DNA of 64,000 nucleotides from Auanema rhodensis (lineage: Eukaryota > Nematoda > Chromadorea > Rhabditida > Rhabditidae): NCBI GenBank assembly GCA_964057225.1, contig OZ059894.1, forward strand, positions 16,274,476 through 16,338,475. The letters run 5' to 3'. Position numbers and translations under genes: made by a program. Of this stretch, positions 48,588 to 62,712 are shown piece after piece. Numbering within the stretch: the stretch's first letter is position 1; each line of letters starts with the position of its first letter. Under the pieces are notes generated by a model. It was not told where the DNA came from and ran no database searches. It worked only from the letters and a program-made list of their open reading frames with translations.

Positions 48588-49879
48588 CCGCGCGCGGAGA
48601 AGGATTCACGCATGTGACACTGGCAACTGAGGCTATTCGCTTGATGAACAGACAACGGCTACGTAATGCAGCAGTTTCGAGATACGTGGGAGGGATGGAG
48701 AACATTTAACGATAATTCTGAAGAAAAACTAAGTGAATAAGAACAGAACAGAAGGGCAAATGGGTTGGTAAAAGGATACATCTGTACCGAAAAACAGTAA
48801 ATGAATACGATAAGCATTGAAAGAATAGATTCAAGAGTAGACAGGGAATTGAAGTGAAGGTAGTGCTTGCCAATCGACATACATACGATCACGCAGCGTG
48901 AGTGAGAGAGTAATAGAGAGCAGAGGAATAGAGAGTAGAGAGGTGCAGGAGAAAGTAAGTAAAAGAAAAGAGAACAGTAATACAGAGAAACAGAAGAGAT
49001 AGAAAGAGAAAACGAGACAGAGGCTGTATACGTTAACCTCTTTGAGTAACACCCTCTTCAGCTGCACTACATTCCTAACAGAACTTTTAGTTAGTGGAAC
49101 ACAACATTGTCCCGACCATATAGGGCACTGTTTGCCAGAAATATTTGGATTTATCTTTCTTTCTTTATTTCTCAGACTTTCTAATGCTCTATACATGCCG
49201 TGTATCTAATGCTCAAAGAATTAGAAAATAAATAAGAATAGTATTCGAAATAGGAGATAATAGACAGTAAAATAATCTGAGAATATCGTTGAGATGCTAA
49301 AAGAATGGCCAACGTGTATGTAGAAAAAGTAACCGAGTTATGTCAATTTTCTCGGAAAATTTAGCTAATACTGACAATGAAACTTTAAAAAGCTAGTTGA
49401 AGTATTATGACTTGCTTAAATTTATTTGACAAACACATTCAGAGAGCTCAAACTAATATTCGAAGATAACGTGGAATTGCACATACGGTATGTAGGCCAA
49501 ATGTGGAGCGAGGACGTGGAGAAGATTGTTGTTAACTAGCTCCGAATATTCTGAATCGAATCAACGGGATGTGAACAAGAAGAGGTGAAAACACAAAATA
49601 TGCATTGAGATAGTATAGAAAAAATTGTTTCATTTGTTTCATCATCAACCGTCTTTTGTCGTCAATCGACGTCAGATAATCAGCTCTAAGCCTTCAGAAG
49701 GTGTTGTACATTTTGTAATAAAATTTGTAATGTCAACAAGCAACACACACGAGGTCTTATGTCTTCTTACAGCCTCTTTGTTTCTCTGTTTCTCTAACAT
49801 TTTGCTATCTGACTGTGTTGACTTCTGGTAGAATTTGACGACTGTTGCTGAGACTGCTCAATTCTAACGGCTGCTCAGC

Positions 49880-49904
49880 CACACACACACACACACACAC
49901 ACAC
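49880..49904. repeat. (CA)n microsatellite
   Basis: About 12 uninterrupted CA units. Confidence 0.9.
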
Positions 49905-51409
49905 TCTTCCTTTCTTCCTGCGTTAACCACGTTCTGATTCCATATACTATTCAAATGTTTCAAATTAAATTCTGAAGTAAAGTAATTGATAAGTTGGATG
50001 AGAATCAAGTGTTGAAATACATTCCAACCTTTTCTTCTTTCAGTGTCTGTCTCAGAAATTGAGATTCAATTCTGACTTTTGCTCTTTTATGTGTCTACAG
50101 ACGGCTTTTCCGTTTAACCAGATGTGATTTTCCGGTTATACTAAACGCTGAGCACACAGACAGCACATAGGAACTAGAAGTTAAAAGTATTTCAATTGAA
50201 GATAACAGAGAAAAATGAAGAACCATCTGAAGGTGAATTAATGAACGATAGACTAACGTGAAAAGAATAAAATAAATGGATTGTAATACTACAAGGGTAA
50301 AAGGATATTGACATAACATCATCGATATATGATATAGAAAAGAGCCAAATATGACAAACATAATGTTTCAAGTGATTTAATTGAAAAAGAAAACGTATAT
50401 GAAATTTCAAACATAAAATAATTATATTTCAATAGAAAATATTCTAATTATACTATACATACGTATAGATAGACAAAAAAAAAGATTGATATATATACAG
50501 AGACAGAAATAGAGAGAGAGAGAGAAAGAGACAGAGAGAGAGTAATATTACCATATATATTGTAATAACTGTATTGTAGATTGTAAAAAAAGGTTGGAAT
50601 CTGTGGGACGGAGGACGTACGGACAACATCAAGCGACAGGCAAACGATGGATGGAAGAGATTATATCGGACGTATACACGTTACCATCAACGTCCTCCTC
50701 TCCTCTTCCTCGTCCCTTCGGTCTCTATAGTCTCTCAATCTCTGTCCATCCATACGTATAATACTCTTGTCATTCAAGTATTTGATATAAATCAACTGTA
50801 TAGTTGATATAGTTATATATAGTACAATTGAAATAATAATGAAGTTATTAGTATAATTACTCCATTTTCAATTAAATGATTCATTATAAATTGTACAATA
50901 TAATATAGACAAAGCGTAATGAATCGTTCATGTACTTTCAAACATCAAAATAACATTGTATTTCAAATGCTTATTAGAATAAACAGCTAAAATACGAAAT
51001 TCACGTGAATCACGTAAGGATATTTTCATTTCTCTTTCTGTTGCCGCAAGCTTCGGTTGGTTCTTTAAGTTCCTTTCTATCTTGTCTACTCACTCATTTC
51101 TGTTCTCTTTTATCCTTTTTCTAACTTCAATATCGTTATTCTAAATCTCTAAATCTCTTTATTTTTTTTTCTCTCTCTCTATTAATCTTTTCCTCTTTCT
51201 CTCTCTATTTCTCCCACTTTCTTTATTCGTTTATTATCGTTTTGGCGCATTTCGGTAAACTTCCGGCAACGGAAGGGCATGAATATATTGCATGCATTGG
51301 ATCACTTGAACTAGTGACCACAATTCCGTCAAACGTGACAGTTATGTTGTCGAAGCAAAAAAAAAAAGAAATTAGTTGATGACCCTTCACGCCTTTCTCA
51401 ACACAGTAG

Positions 51410-51501
51410 CTCTCTCACTCTTTCTCTCTCTCTCTTTCTCTTTCTCTCCTCCTCTCTCTCTTTTTTTCTCTCTCTCTCTATTTCTCACTCTCTCTCTCTC
51501 C
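51410..51501. repeat. (CT)n-rich low-complexity tract
   Basis: Imperfect CT/TTTCTC repeat about 90 bp long; a similar shorter tract lies at about 51165-51215. Confidence 0.85.
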
Positions 51502-51629
51502 TAATCTAATGATATGATTAAAAAAACAATTTTTCTCTTTTTATTTAAAAAAAATAATAAGTTCAAAGGGCACCGAAACAAATAATTGGACTGTTTATAA
51601 GTGTTTCAAATCGAATTGAAAAGATATGG

Positions 51630-51655
51630 ACAGGATAGGTAGGATAGGTAGGATA
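51630..51655. repeat. short tandem repeat, unit AGGATAGGT
   Basis: Two full copies and one partial copy of AGGATAGGT, arranged head to tail. Confidence 0.8.
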
Positions 51656-53448
51656 ACAGGAAATTTCAATGAATAAAACAAGAAATAGATGAGCAGGATG
51701 AATGAATTTTTCATACCAAATGACTGAAAGAACGATCTAGGATGAAAATCAATAAGCTTTTCCTTATTTGGAAAAAATTCTGAAACTGTGACTAGTGCTT
51801 AGTGCAAGTCGCACATTAGGATTCACGTCTGAAAATTTCAGATGAAGAATATCTCGTAAGTGTACGATAAGTCCTATCAGTCTAATGAATTCAAGCATTC
51901 TACTGGAGATTACGGTCCAATTAAGAAAAGGTTGACTAGAGATAGCTAGATGTCTACTGACTGGATGCCTCTGCTAAGCAGCATGATCCAACGATGGCCA
52001 TCAAATGACCCGTTTGGCCAAGTTTTGTGTTCAGTATTTCTACGCTCACCAAATGAACTATTGAATCGACGGAGAGGGGTTAAAGTGATTTGTGAGATTA
52101 TCACATCGTTATCGTTCTGATGATAGTTAGAGTAAAGAAGCAAAGTTGTGGTTTCGTTGTTCTGCAAAATTACCTTTTCTAGGCACAGTGACGTTACTTT
52201 GACAAATGGTGCGCAAAACAAAGAAATTAGAGCAACAGCTTCTTATCACCACAGCTCCGTATAGTTTACAACTTAGAAGAAAATGAATATGACTACAGAC
52301 TGTTAGAAGTAGGTCGATTTAGGACACGAGAGCTCTCAATAGACAAAGAATAGGATCATCGTGTTGGTGTTGGATGATGTGGTAAGGGGGGCTGGGAGTT
52401 AGATATAGGCAACAGGGTTCGACCACTCTTGGACCGTTTATTTGCGTTCAGTTGATCGATATTTCAGCCCCAGATTACTGCAGCTGTCGAAAAGCTCGAA
52501 TGAAAGTGTGCTCTTAGTCCAACTGGATTAGATTAAACGGCTATGTCTCTTAATGGTACTCATCTATGTCTAAGCTTATCAAAATTTAAAAAGTTGATGA
52601 GAGATGATTGAAAGAATTCATAAATTGATCATAATTAGTAAATTTCAGTAGTAGATATTGAAGATGTTATTGGAAATGTGTGGGTGACTGAAACTTCTAT
52701 TTAGACATTGGAGACAACGACGACGGCAAGACAGCTTCCATCCGTCGTCTGTCTGTCAGTGGAGACATTAAAAGAGAGTGGGAGGATAAACCTTGACTCA
52801 TATACGGAACCAGCTTCTTCTGTATTAAATGTTTCAAAAACTTTCCACGAGACTTCATGAGAGGGAGAAATGAAAGGAGAGACGCGACTAATGTCTAGTC
52901 AACTCGCAGATTACAAAACGATTGCACGACAAACATGAAACATAGTTATTTTAATATAGTATAATCTGGTTTAAAATATAATTAATTTTTGGTCACTATT
53001 TATATGAAAAACATATATTATTCCTAATATATTTCATTTTAATATCATTTTAAACTTTCTTAACTATAAAATGAAGACAGACACTGAAGAGGAATGTTAC
53101 AATAAGTAACTAATGAAGGGTAGAGCAATGGTGTGTGTGTCTGTGTGTGGTGAAATGGAGGATGTCAATTCATTGTTAGTTAAACTGAACGATATCAAAG
53201 CCAATATCACTAAATCTTGAACAACAATGATTACATACTGCAAAATTAATGAAGATTTTCGTTCGTTTTAATATAAATTTTTACATTCAATTCAATTTTT
53301 CTTTCAAATCTCAATGATCCGAAATTACAAAAGTTCATTAAACCGAACAGTTACACATTATTGACGTTCTATACGTATCTGTCTCGACGTATGCTTAGAA
53401 CGCTAACATACTGAACTAGCCAGCATCATAGCTTACCCTAACACTCAG

Positions 53449-53465
53449 CCCCCCCCCCCCCCCCC
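53449..53465. repeat. poly(C) tract, 17 bases
   Basis: Uninterrupted C run on the plus strand (G run on minus). Long enough to form a G-quadruplex or to depend on a FANCJ/DOG-1 type helicase for stability. Confidence 0.9.
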
Positions 53466-55406
53466 GCTTTGGTTCCTATGGTCTTTCTACTAACATACAC
53501 ACTACATCCCAACCTACTATCGACCCTTTGCGAGGTCACTCACACTAACATCAACCGACCCAAATGTGTCTTATATTACTATAACCATAACCTATTCTTT
53601 TTTTTAATTTATACGTTATAGCTTAAAGAATAATAGTTATATTACTAATAACATAAAAAGGCTAAATTTTGAATTAGAAGAAATAACTTTAGCATATGAA
53701 TACCGCGATTTTACAAGAACTATGAATTATAAAAATTACAAGAGAATAGAAAGAAGAGAGAAATAAGAATATCGCAACCATTCAATTACTTTCATTACCG
53801 GAAAATATGAATAGCAAATGACGTGTGATTCACGTGAATTTTACGTGAACTCTACGTGTCGAACATTGATTATCTTTTTAGTATATTTAACCAAAAAACA
53901 CACACACACACAGATCTAACATGAAGGTATCTGGATATTTGGATAAAAATCAATTTTTTTTGCTGCTGCATATAATGGATCACAGACCGTTCCTCAATGG
54001 CGGGGTCGGAATTGTAAGCAAAAGGTCGCCTGTGCCCAAGAGACCCAGTATTCGTAACAGCTGAACATACTATATCAGCTAAACGGTGAGTGTGCTGCTG
54101 TTGGTGCCGCAGAGGTGGTAGGTGGTGAAAGGAAAATGGAAAAGGGAGCAAAAACGAAGGAGGAAGAGGTATAGGCTCAATCTACGTCAGGCTACGACAA
54201 TCGGCAATTGCTCAACAAAGACGTTCCGTTTTAATATCATTTGGACAGTCTGTTTGGGAAAAAGCGTAGTGAGTTTGTGGATGAAAAGTGAAAAGTGAAA
54301 AGTTGAATATTTTGAATGAAATGGGTTAATATATAAAAAAGTTAAATATATATATATATATATAATATTAAATATGAATATATAGAAATTTTATGGAAAA
54401 ATAGAACATGTGCCTGATAGCGGTTTTGTATGAGATGGAAAACATGGACAGTATTAACATTATGATGAAGATAACCAACAGCGATCAGATGGTGTTGTTG
54501 ATGAGGACGATGTGAACGTCTCTTCTGAATATCCGATTGTGTTCAACAAGCGGATGTCCGCTAATTGCTGAACGATTTCGGCTACTGACAAAGACAGAAT
54601 AATAAATCGATTGATCATCCTGTATATGTAGATATATATTATATTATATGTTTATAGTATATAGTATAAGATACACATATACATATATCGTATATTCTTC
54701 ACAGACGGATTCAATCTTAAAGCTACAGACGGCAGGATAATACAATGTCGGTACCTAAGGGAGTTGTTACGCTTCTGAAACATTGTGTATTCGGTAGAGA
54801 GTGTAAGAGAAAAATTACACAAAGTACTTCGTTAGTATGAGAGTATAAGTCAGATTAAGAGACTTAGACTGTTACTCATTTTTGACGACCCATACGGGTT
54901 AAGCGTTCCGGCACATAGAGCTAGGTTAGACCGGATTACTGGAATAACATGCAGAGAATGGATGTGCAAAGATTAAATGAAACGCTTGGATAACTCAAGC
55001 ATTGCAAATGCTTAATATACTGTGAGTTATATTTCTGGATAACAGTTTTACTAGAATTCGGATTGTTGAGCAAAACGAAATTTAAATGATGAGCTTAGCA
55101 TACATCCTATAAAGCGTTCATTCCTTGTCCTCACTCATCAACCACACCCACCAAGCTTTTCCTTCTTCCTCTCTTCCCTCTCGTTTACTCTGTCTGTCCG
55201 TTCCGACAAAATCTAAATCGATGACCAGCCCAACTCGAAACTGACGAAGAGTGCCGAAATTGGCCTCGGACATAGCTAATTGAATCAGATCGGAACCTTA
55301 TCCCCTTGTGTGGTATAACCAATTACGGTTGTTGCAAAGTGCACAAGCGGGCTAACTGATGAACAAATTTATTCAAAAGCTTTACCCTTTTATTCCCTCT
55401 TCATCT

Positions 55407-55426
55407 CCCCCCCCCCCCCCCCCCCC
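55407..55426. repeat. poly(C) tract, 20 bases
   Basis: Longest of three uninterrupted C runs within about 3 kb, all with C on the plus strand. Confidence 0.9.
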
Positions 55427-56130
55427 TCCATTTCTGTTCAATATTTTGGTCGAATTCATAGAAAACACGGAAAAAGTGCATAGTTAAATAAAGGAGGAAA
55501 AAGTTATAACAGCTGAAAATTTTGGGAAAATTAAATGTTTCATTTGGCTAAGCTGCGTGCCTTGAAAACTGACTGAATCATGCAAATTTTTATTCTCTTA
55601 GTCTCTCTCTCTCTCATGTAAATATTCCCTCTTAATTTTTCTTCGACTTTTTCTAATTCACTTCATGTCTGCTACTCATTCTCTCATTTTATTTTAACAA
55701 GCTGGCCATATTTGAGAGTTATCGTCTAAATACTAAAGGCTATTTCAATGAATGAAAACTGGCGACGAGAAGAGCAGTTAACAGGAGAGAACAAGCATTG
55801 AACAGAGTGATGCTACTGCTACACAACTACAACTACGATAGGCTAACGATTAGTTTTGTCAGATGTAAAATACATCAATTGATTTATAAAAGGACAGAAG
55901 CACAACAAGGCTCTTGGCTATGACCAAATTAGGTTTCAATCTATTGCCAATGAGTCCTGTCTAGCTTCTGGTTTTGCTGAATGTAAGCTGTGAATTAGAT
56001 ATAAGCTTTGAAACCAATCGATTAATGAACAAGGAAAACGACAGTTAATGCATATGAAGTCATGAAACACAGACAGTAGATTCGTTTTCCACAAATTCAT
56101 AGTTAAATATAAAGACAGATACAACAAGCA

Positions 56131-56149
56131 AGAGAGAAAGAGAGAGAGA

Positions 56150-56208
<59 letters not shown>
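56131..56208. repeat. (AG)n microsatellite
   Basis: About 78 bp of almost pure AG repeat with one GGG interruption near the start; the longest microsatellite in the window. Confidence 0.95.
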
Positions 56209-56211
<3 letters not shown>

Positions 56212-56487
56212 GACAGTTTGAGAAATAAAAAAAGAATAAGCTAAAAAACGTCAGTAATTAGTATGATAGTTCTGCATAGTATATAAAGATATATGTATGT
56301 ACATTGTGAGTAAAGCAAATCACTTGAATTGATAGATTCCTAATGAGGAAATGCGAAAGGTCAAGGAAGGGGTCAGGCCACATACAACTGGGTTTGGGGC
56401 TGATGATGCCTAGGTTATACGTATGTATGTCTGCGTGTGTGCGTTGTGTATGTGTTGTATGTTTGATGTGCTCAATCAAGGCCTAAA

Positions 56488-56504
56488 CCCCCCCCCCCCC
56501 CCCC
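56488..56504. repeat. poly(C) tract, 17 bases
   Basis: Third long C run, 280 bp after the AG microsatellite. Confidence 0.9.
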
Positions 56505-58569
56505 TCTCCTGTCCACACCATCTCATCAAGCTACACCAATATCATCAATCTATTCATTCATTCACTATACATAGTATGTAAAATGACAGTTATGAACTTC
56601 AGTACAGGTGAGAGCTGAGAGCATCAAGAGGTATTTCATTTCATTGGACATGAAGTGAACAAAGGGCAAAGAGAGTATTTCAATGAAAAATCGTCTTTTC
56701 TGAGAAATAACATGAGCAATTTCAATAAATACTTAGCAAGGTTTAAAAGCAAAGAAACAAATTGAATGATTATTCGAATGAAACAAATTTTCAAATTGAA
56801 ATGATTACTGTATAGCCTGCCGATAACTCTCGGAGCGTCCAGTAATTAGAATGAAAATTTGAAATTAAATGTTCAAATTAATTCGAAAATAAATGTGAAC
56901 AAAGTATAGAGAAGCTATACGTCGAGGAGGTAAATGAGGTTGTAGAGATAATAATACCGGAGTTTGGGATGGATAAAGAGTTCGGAGAGAAGGTCGTTCG
57001 GGTTGAGTTGCACACATACAGCAGGTTGAGTTCACTGATGAGATATTAGAGAGATCAAAGAAAAAAACAAAATGAGATATAAAAAATAACTCTAATAAGA
57101 TAGAGAGAGATAACAGAGAAGTAGAGACAGAGATAGAGAGAGAAAAGAGGGGAGGTTTGGAGGGTTATGTCTTACTTCCACACTATGACCCCTGCACAGA
57201 CGACAACCATTTATTGTAGAAATAGCATGGTTAAGCTAGAGAGAATGACTGGGGCCATAGTCATATTACACACAACACGCAGATTCTGCATCTCTGACCT
57301 CTTCTAACCCTTTCTACAGCATCCCCCCTCCTTTTTTCACTTTACACAACATCCAACCACCACATACAGCCCTACCACAACGATAGACCAAAATGAACGG
57401 AAGCAATGAATTGAAGTTGATGATGTCGATGATAAAGGTGATTGAAATGTAAAGAAATGAGAGGCATATCGAACCTTTTACCCAATCAACAGAAACAAGA
57501 ACATTCTTTGATTTCAATTGATACTGTCTGGTAGACCAGGTAGTTGCAGCATCAGTTACCCTCTTTCTCTGTTCTAATGAAGTTTCATTTCTCTATCACT
57601 GTATCTTTCTTTTTCTCTTCATTTCACTCTCTCTCCTTCTTACTCTCTTTCTACCTCTCTTCTTGATTCGACGTGATAGCTACTGCTCCTTTTCTCTGTT
57701 CCATGCAGATTCAACTTGATGATTGCCCTTGTGAATGCCACACGTAATCTGGTAGACAGCATTCCGAGAGAAACATGAGAAACACACAAATAAAGAAATA
57801 AAGAGGGAGAGAGAAAGAGAGAAAGGCTCAGATCAACAGTTACTACAAGAGAATTACAGACGGAAATTTGTGTATAGTACAAGAGCCGGTAATATAGGAA
57901 AGATCAGACGTCTGACAAGCTGCTGACAAGATGATTCAGATATTTCGACCTATTCATAAGCTAATTGTATCAACATTATTCTAACCGCATCCATGCTAAA
58001 CTAGATACAAATATATAAAAAAACGTTTGATTCAAGGGTATATAAGATCTTCTATTGACTATTCAAGTTCGTAAGTTCAAATTCATAGAAAGGTTATATA
58101 AAGAAGGATTATAATATTCAGAATAAATTATATATAGTTAGTTTATTATAATTATCTAAATAAACATAATTTAAAAGTAAAAAAAAAAGTATATTTCTCT
58201 TATAATTATAGTTTTAATTAAAAAATAAAAGAAATATGAATAGTCAATAGATAAAAGCATTACTATCTTTTACCAAATCACTTGAAATTTATCTTCTAAA
58301 CTTCAAACTATCTCGAATTAATGTTGTAAAGAAGAGCTTACAAAACATGGTGATATAGCACTGACTATGGTAGACGAGGAAAGGTAGAGAAACAGAGAAA
58401 CACGTCCCACACAGCTCAGCTAATCCTAGGGGAAAGAGTTATGGGTCTGTGTAGAGCTACTGCGGTGCAATTGCCATTCGACCGGCTGGCAATTTTTTGT
58501 ATTTGGACCCTTCTGGCTGTGGGTTCCAACGGGAAAATAGACAGAAGGTTAGATATAAGACAGATGGTG

Positions 58570-58620
58570 CGTGTGTGTGTGTGTGTGTGTGGTGAGTGTG
58601 TGTGTGCGAGTGTGTGTGTT
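58570..58620. repeat. (GT)n microsatellite, interrupted
   Basis: GT repeat of about 20 bp followed by two shorter GT runs separated by GGTGA and GCGA. Confidence 0.9.
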
Positions 58621-61079
58621 ACTCGTGGTCGTTTGTGGCCTGGTTTGACGTTAACGCTCGTGCTCGAACTCAACGTGGGATGACAGAAGGGCTGAACGTA
58701 GCAGACAGAGTGGTTCTGGTTGGTATTACTACTCAACTGGCATCCAAGCTATATTCTAGAGGCAAACGAATAAAAGAGCTTTCACATAATTTAGCAAGAT
58801 AGTTATTGAATTGTTAATTATGTGATTAACCATCGGTAAACTAAGAACAGATCGCATAATTTAGAGGAAATATGCAAAAATTCAGTGGAAATAATTAAGA
58901 ATGAGACGGAAATAATAAGGTAACTATGTTGAATTCAACTTTCTTTTTCCCTAATAGGCGAACAAAATCGAACTAACCTCAAATATAGTTAGCAAATATA
59001 TAAATTAAACAAATAACTAATCAAAAAAGTGAAGAACAATGAAATATAATAAAAGGCATGCAACATGAATGAATAAAAGATAGATGGGGGGGCATTGAGG
59101 ATTGACTTGTCTATCCAATAGACGTCTCAAGTAGGTGTTAATTATGCGATTACTTAGTTTGTTATATACACATATTAACTATACGTTATACAATAAACTA
59201 TGTGACTTATTCTCTCATAAAATTAAAGATTGACACTCAACAGGATGTTGTATATATCTACTTATCTAAATGAGAAAAACAACAAAGAAACATGTAGGGA
59301 TGAGCTTGGCAAATAAAAAAGAAAATGCAACCGTTTTCGGCTTTTAGTAACAGAAGAAATGGATTGATTCACGTGATACACTTTTACGTGAGCATGTATA
59401 TGTGAATCAAGTTGGTACCAAAACTCGAAGAAGAAGAAAAAGGTTACAACTTTCAGTTAAAAAAAGGTTTCGAATTGAATTCTTTGGAAAGAAAAAGTTT
59501 CAGCAAATGAGATCATGAATGAACAATTCGTATGGTAATGTATAGAGAATAGTGAAAGGACAATACATATAACAATATGTTTTAACATGATGATCCAATA
59601 CTCTATCATATGTATCTTCTATCAAGTTAGTACATTAATTCAATATTAAAATAAAAAAGAAAACAAATATAATTAATAATAAATAACAAAAAAATAAATC
59701 AATATCTTAATTATATTATATAGTTAAATAAAATTAAAATAAGTAATATAAGAATGGATCAATCAATTAGTATTTATATAAAATATTTAATAAGATGTTA
59801 ATAAGAGTTAGTTGTAGTTTTGTATTTGGAGTGTGCACATAAGATTTTGAAATTAAAAAGAGAACATAAACTTAAAAATAAAGTTAACATATACTTAAGA
59901 AGATTATTAATATTGAACTTTTATTAAGTTATATTCTAAATATTATGATAATACTAAAATGAAGATCAATTCATCATAAACTATGCTAGTTAGTACAAGT
60001 TAGTTCAATTTTCTATTAAAATAATTTATATTTAATTTAAAATTAAATTTAAAAAAAAGGTTCAAATAAAAGTTTGAAAATAGAAATTTTATCATGAAAA
60101 TGATTTTTTTTGTTAAAAGAAAATTGATATACGATATGATAAATAGTTAATAGGTGCAGAAAATTGTTGGTTAAAGGTTTCAAATTAATGAATGTTTCAA
60201 GAAGAAAATGATCAAGAAAGAAAAAAAAAACGAAAGAACGGTAGAATGAATAGAGTATGAATGAGAAAAGAAGACGTCTCAATCGAAAGGAATGACGATA
60301 AAAAACGGGAATCGTCGACTTTGTCCATCGTAGTCCATCGTCGTAGCCGTTGACGAAGTCGTCGTCTGGCTGGTCTCTTTTTCTATTAGTTTCAGTGATA
60401 ACGTTGATGATGATGCTTGTATACATAGGATGAGGCATAGTAATAAGAGTAAAAGTAATAATTAATAATAGTTTAATAGATATATGTTATTGTAAGGTTA
60501 ATATAAAAAAAATTATTATAAGAATAAACTTTTTCAAGGATTACTAGTTATTACTAGTTGTATTCATAATAATATTCATAATAACTATTATTATTATATT
60601 ACAATTACAATTGAGAATTATTTTTTATATTTCCCAAAAAAAATTTAAAACTGGACAAAGTTTGTGAATTGACGAGCCGGAAACGGTATTTAGGTTCTTG
60701 TTAATCGATCAGTACAAGTGGCCAAACTGTAATACCGATTCATTGAGTTCTAACCAACTGATCGGCTTATGGACAAGTTCTGTTTAATCATAATCTCTAA
60801 TATTTGGAAAGAGTAAAACAGCTAGAATATAAGGCACCGATAGAGAGTAATGGGAGGGGGGGGGAAGATGGGTGGCAACGAGCGATGGGGGGACCCAGAG
60901 TGGGAGAGAGTGGTAAACTAAGCAGGTTCGTTCTGTGGTTCAGGTAACTCTAGAACCTTTTTGATCAAATCCGGCAATCCAGCAGACAATGAGATAGAAG
61001 ACAATGTGCTGAGCGAAAAAGAGAGAGTATGGATAGGCAGAGAACATCATGCATATCCGCAATGAAACACAAGAGGATG

Positions 61080-61121
61080 ATGCGACAACAACGACGACCA
61101 CAACGACGACGACGACGAAGC
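61080..61121. repeat. CGA/ACA-type trinucleotide run
   Basis: Consecutive CGACGACGACGA units with ACA interruptions; same type as those at 45770 and 48528. Confidence 0.8.
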
Positions 61122-62684
61122 CAATGCATTTCGAGACATAGACATTGATTAGCGTTTCGTATGATACGGAGACAAATGATGTGCCAGCAAGCAAGCCAAA
61201 CCATTATCTACGACAGCAAAATGATTCTGATCAAAATCTGCGATGAATTTATTGTTTAAAACAAGACATCTATCTGCCAGATTATCGATTAATCCAATTG
61301 ACAGAATAACAGAATTTTCATTGGTTGTTGTATATATATATATACTATATATACTATACTATACTAGATATATAATCAATTTGAATTTTGTGTCTTTTAT
61401 AAAACATATATGAAGAGAATAAGAGAAATAGAGACAAAAAAGAAAATACGAGAATGTGAGAGAGCAAGAGAGATGGTGCACTTTGCCCTTAATTAGACGG
61501 ACACGCTCCACAAAGTTGGTTTCATAAGCAATGAAAATTAAGCTTTTGCTCTTAACTATTGAATATAATTATATTCTGAGATATTAAAGTGGTAAATATG
61601 AGTATATAAGCATTCACAATTAAGAAATGTTTATTTAATTATAATTATAATTATTATAAATAATATTTTAAATATAAATATATATATATGTAAATTCACA
61701 AACATATATATATATATACACTTTTGAAACCTAACTGTATGCATAGTTCGTCGAGCGTTGATGTATCATGATTGATGATCACCAACCATTTTGAATATTA
61801 AAAACTTAAATGAAAGCATTATATGGATGTCATCAACATATATGATTGTTTGGTTTTTCATATTTAAAATATAGTTAGCTATATCATATGAATATAAAAA
61901 TAATATATAATAATTGAGATAATTCAGAATTACAGATGAATTTCTTATACTATAACTTATATTATTATTATTATTATTATAATGATATTTAGATATAGTT
62001 AGGCTGCAGATTGATAGATCTCTTGTCTTCAAAATCTAAGTTTCCAATAAAGCCATATATGACGGAAATAGAAAAGAAAGATTAATCGTTGATATACAAT
62101 TACTACAGTTGATTGAATACTCTGATTGTGGGATTGCCTTGATCGTTTGAATAAGGAGATCGTACAAACAGTTTAGTTGATTGCATAGTCGAATTTCAAG
62201 TAAGATGGCCGCATTAATCGAATTCAGAATTTTAGAACATCACTTAAAAGCGTCAGCAGCAACCAGTTTGCAACGATAACATTAAAAATATGAATGAGGA
62301 AGATCATATTTTATTACATAGAATTACACACCGGTAATGGAAAATAAAGTAAGATTCGAAACTTGCTATCATCGATGCTTTCAGTTATTGCTGCAGATAT
62401 AACAACAGAAGAGAGTAATGTGGTAGTGATGGTGAGAATGGACTAATGATTACCCACGTCCTTGGTATCTGGTATAGTTGTAGCAGAAGAGGAGGAGAGA
62501 GAACGAGAATCAGAAGACAACGTGGAGGAGTACAACGGCATTTCTTTCAATCAAATGGCTATTACGTTTGTCTTGACGAAAAATAATCATTCGTGTGGTA
62601 TAAGAATACGGTTAAACGATAACTAAATACTTCTGAAAATCAGTCTTTTATGAGAATTTTGATGGAATGTGTATAGTTTGACCA

Positions 62685-62712
62685 ACAATCACGTTTAACT
62701 AAACGTGATTGT
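62685..62712. repeat. perfect inverted repeat, 13 bp arms
   Basis: ACAATCACGTTTA, two-base spacer AC, then its exact reverse complement TAAACGTGATTGT. The arms carry the same CACGT core found in the dispersed motif clusters. A near-zero loop favours a protein binding site over an RNA hairpin. Confidence 0.85.

Noticed and set aside
48445-48705. Poly-arginine frame on the minus strand
   Set aside because: Frame shift of the same CGA repeat; composition is explained by the repeat.
52405-52435. GGGTTCGACC, resembling a tRNA T-loop
   Set aside because: No acceptor stem, D arm or anticodon arm can be folded around it.
56131-56208. Tandem array checked as a CRISPR or satellite
   Set aside because: Plain AG dinucleotide repeat without spacers or a longer unit.
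60690-60775. Hairpin with CGATCAGT/ACTGATCG arms as a microRNA precursor
   Set aside because: Only eight bases pair; the rest of the arms do not match.
60940-61204. Poly-valine and poly-arginine frames over the CGA run
   Set aside because: Two frames through the same trinucleotide repeat, with no donor, acceptor or homology.
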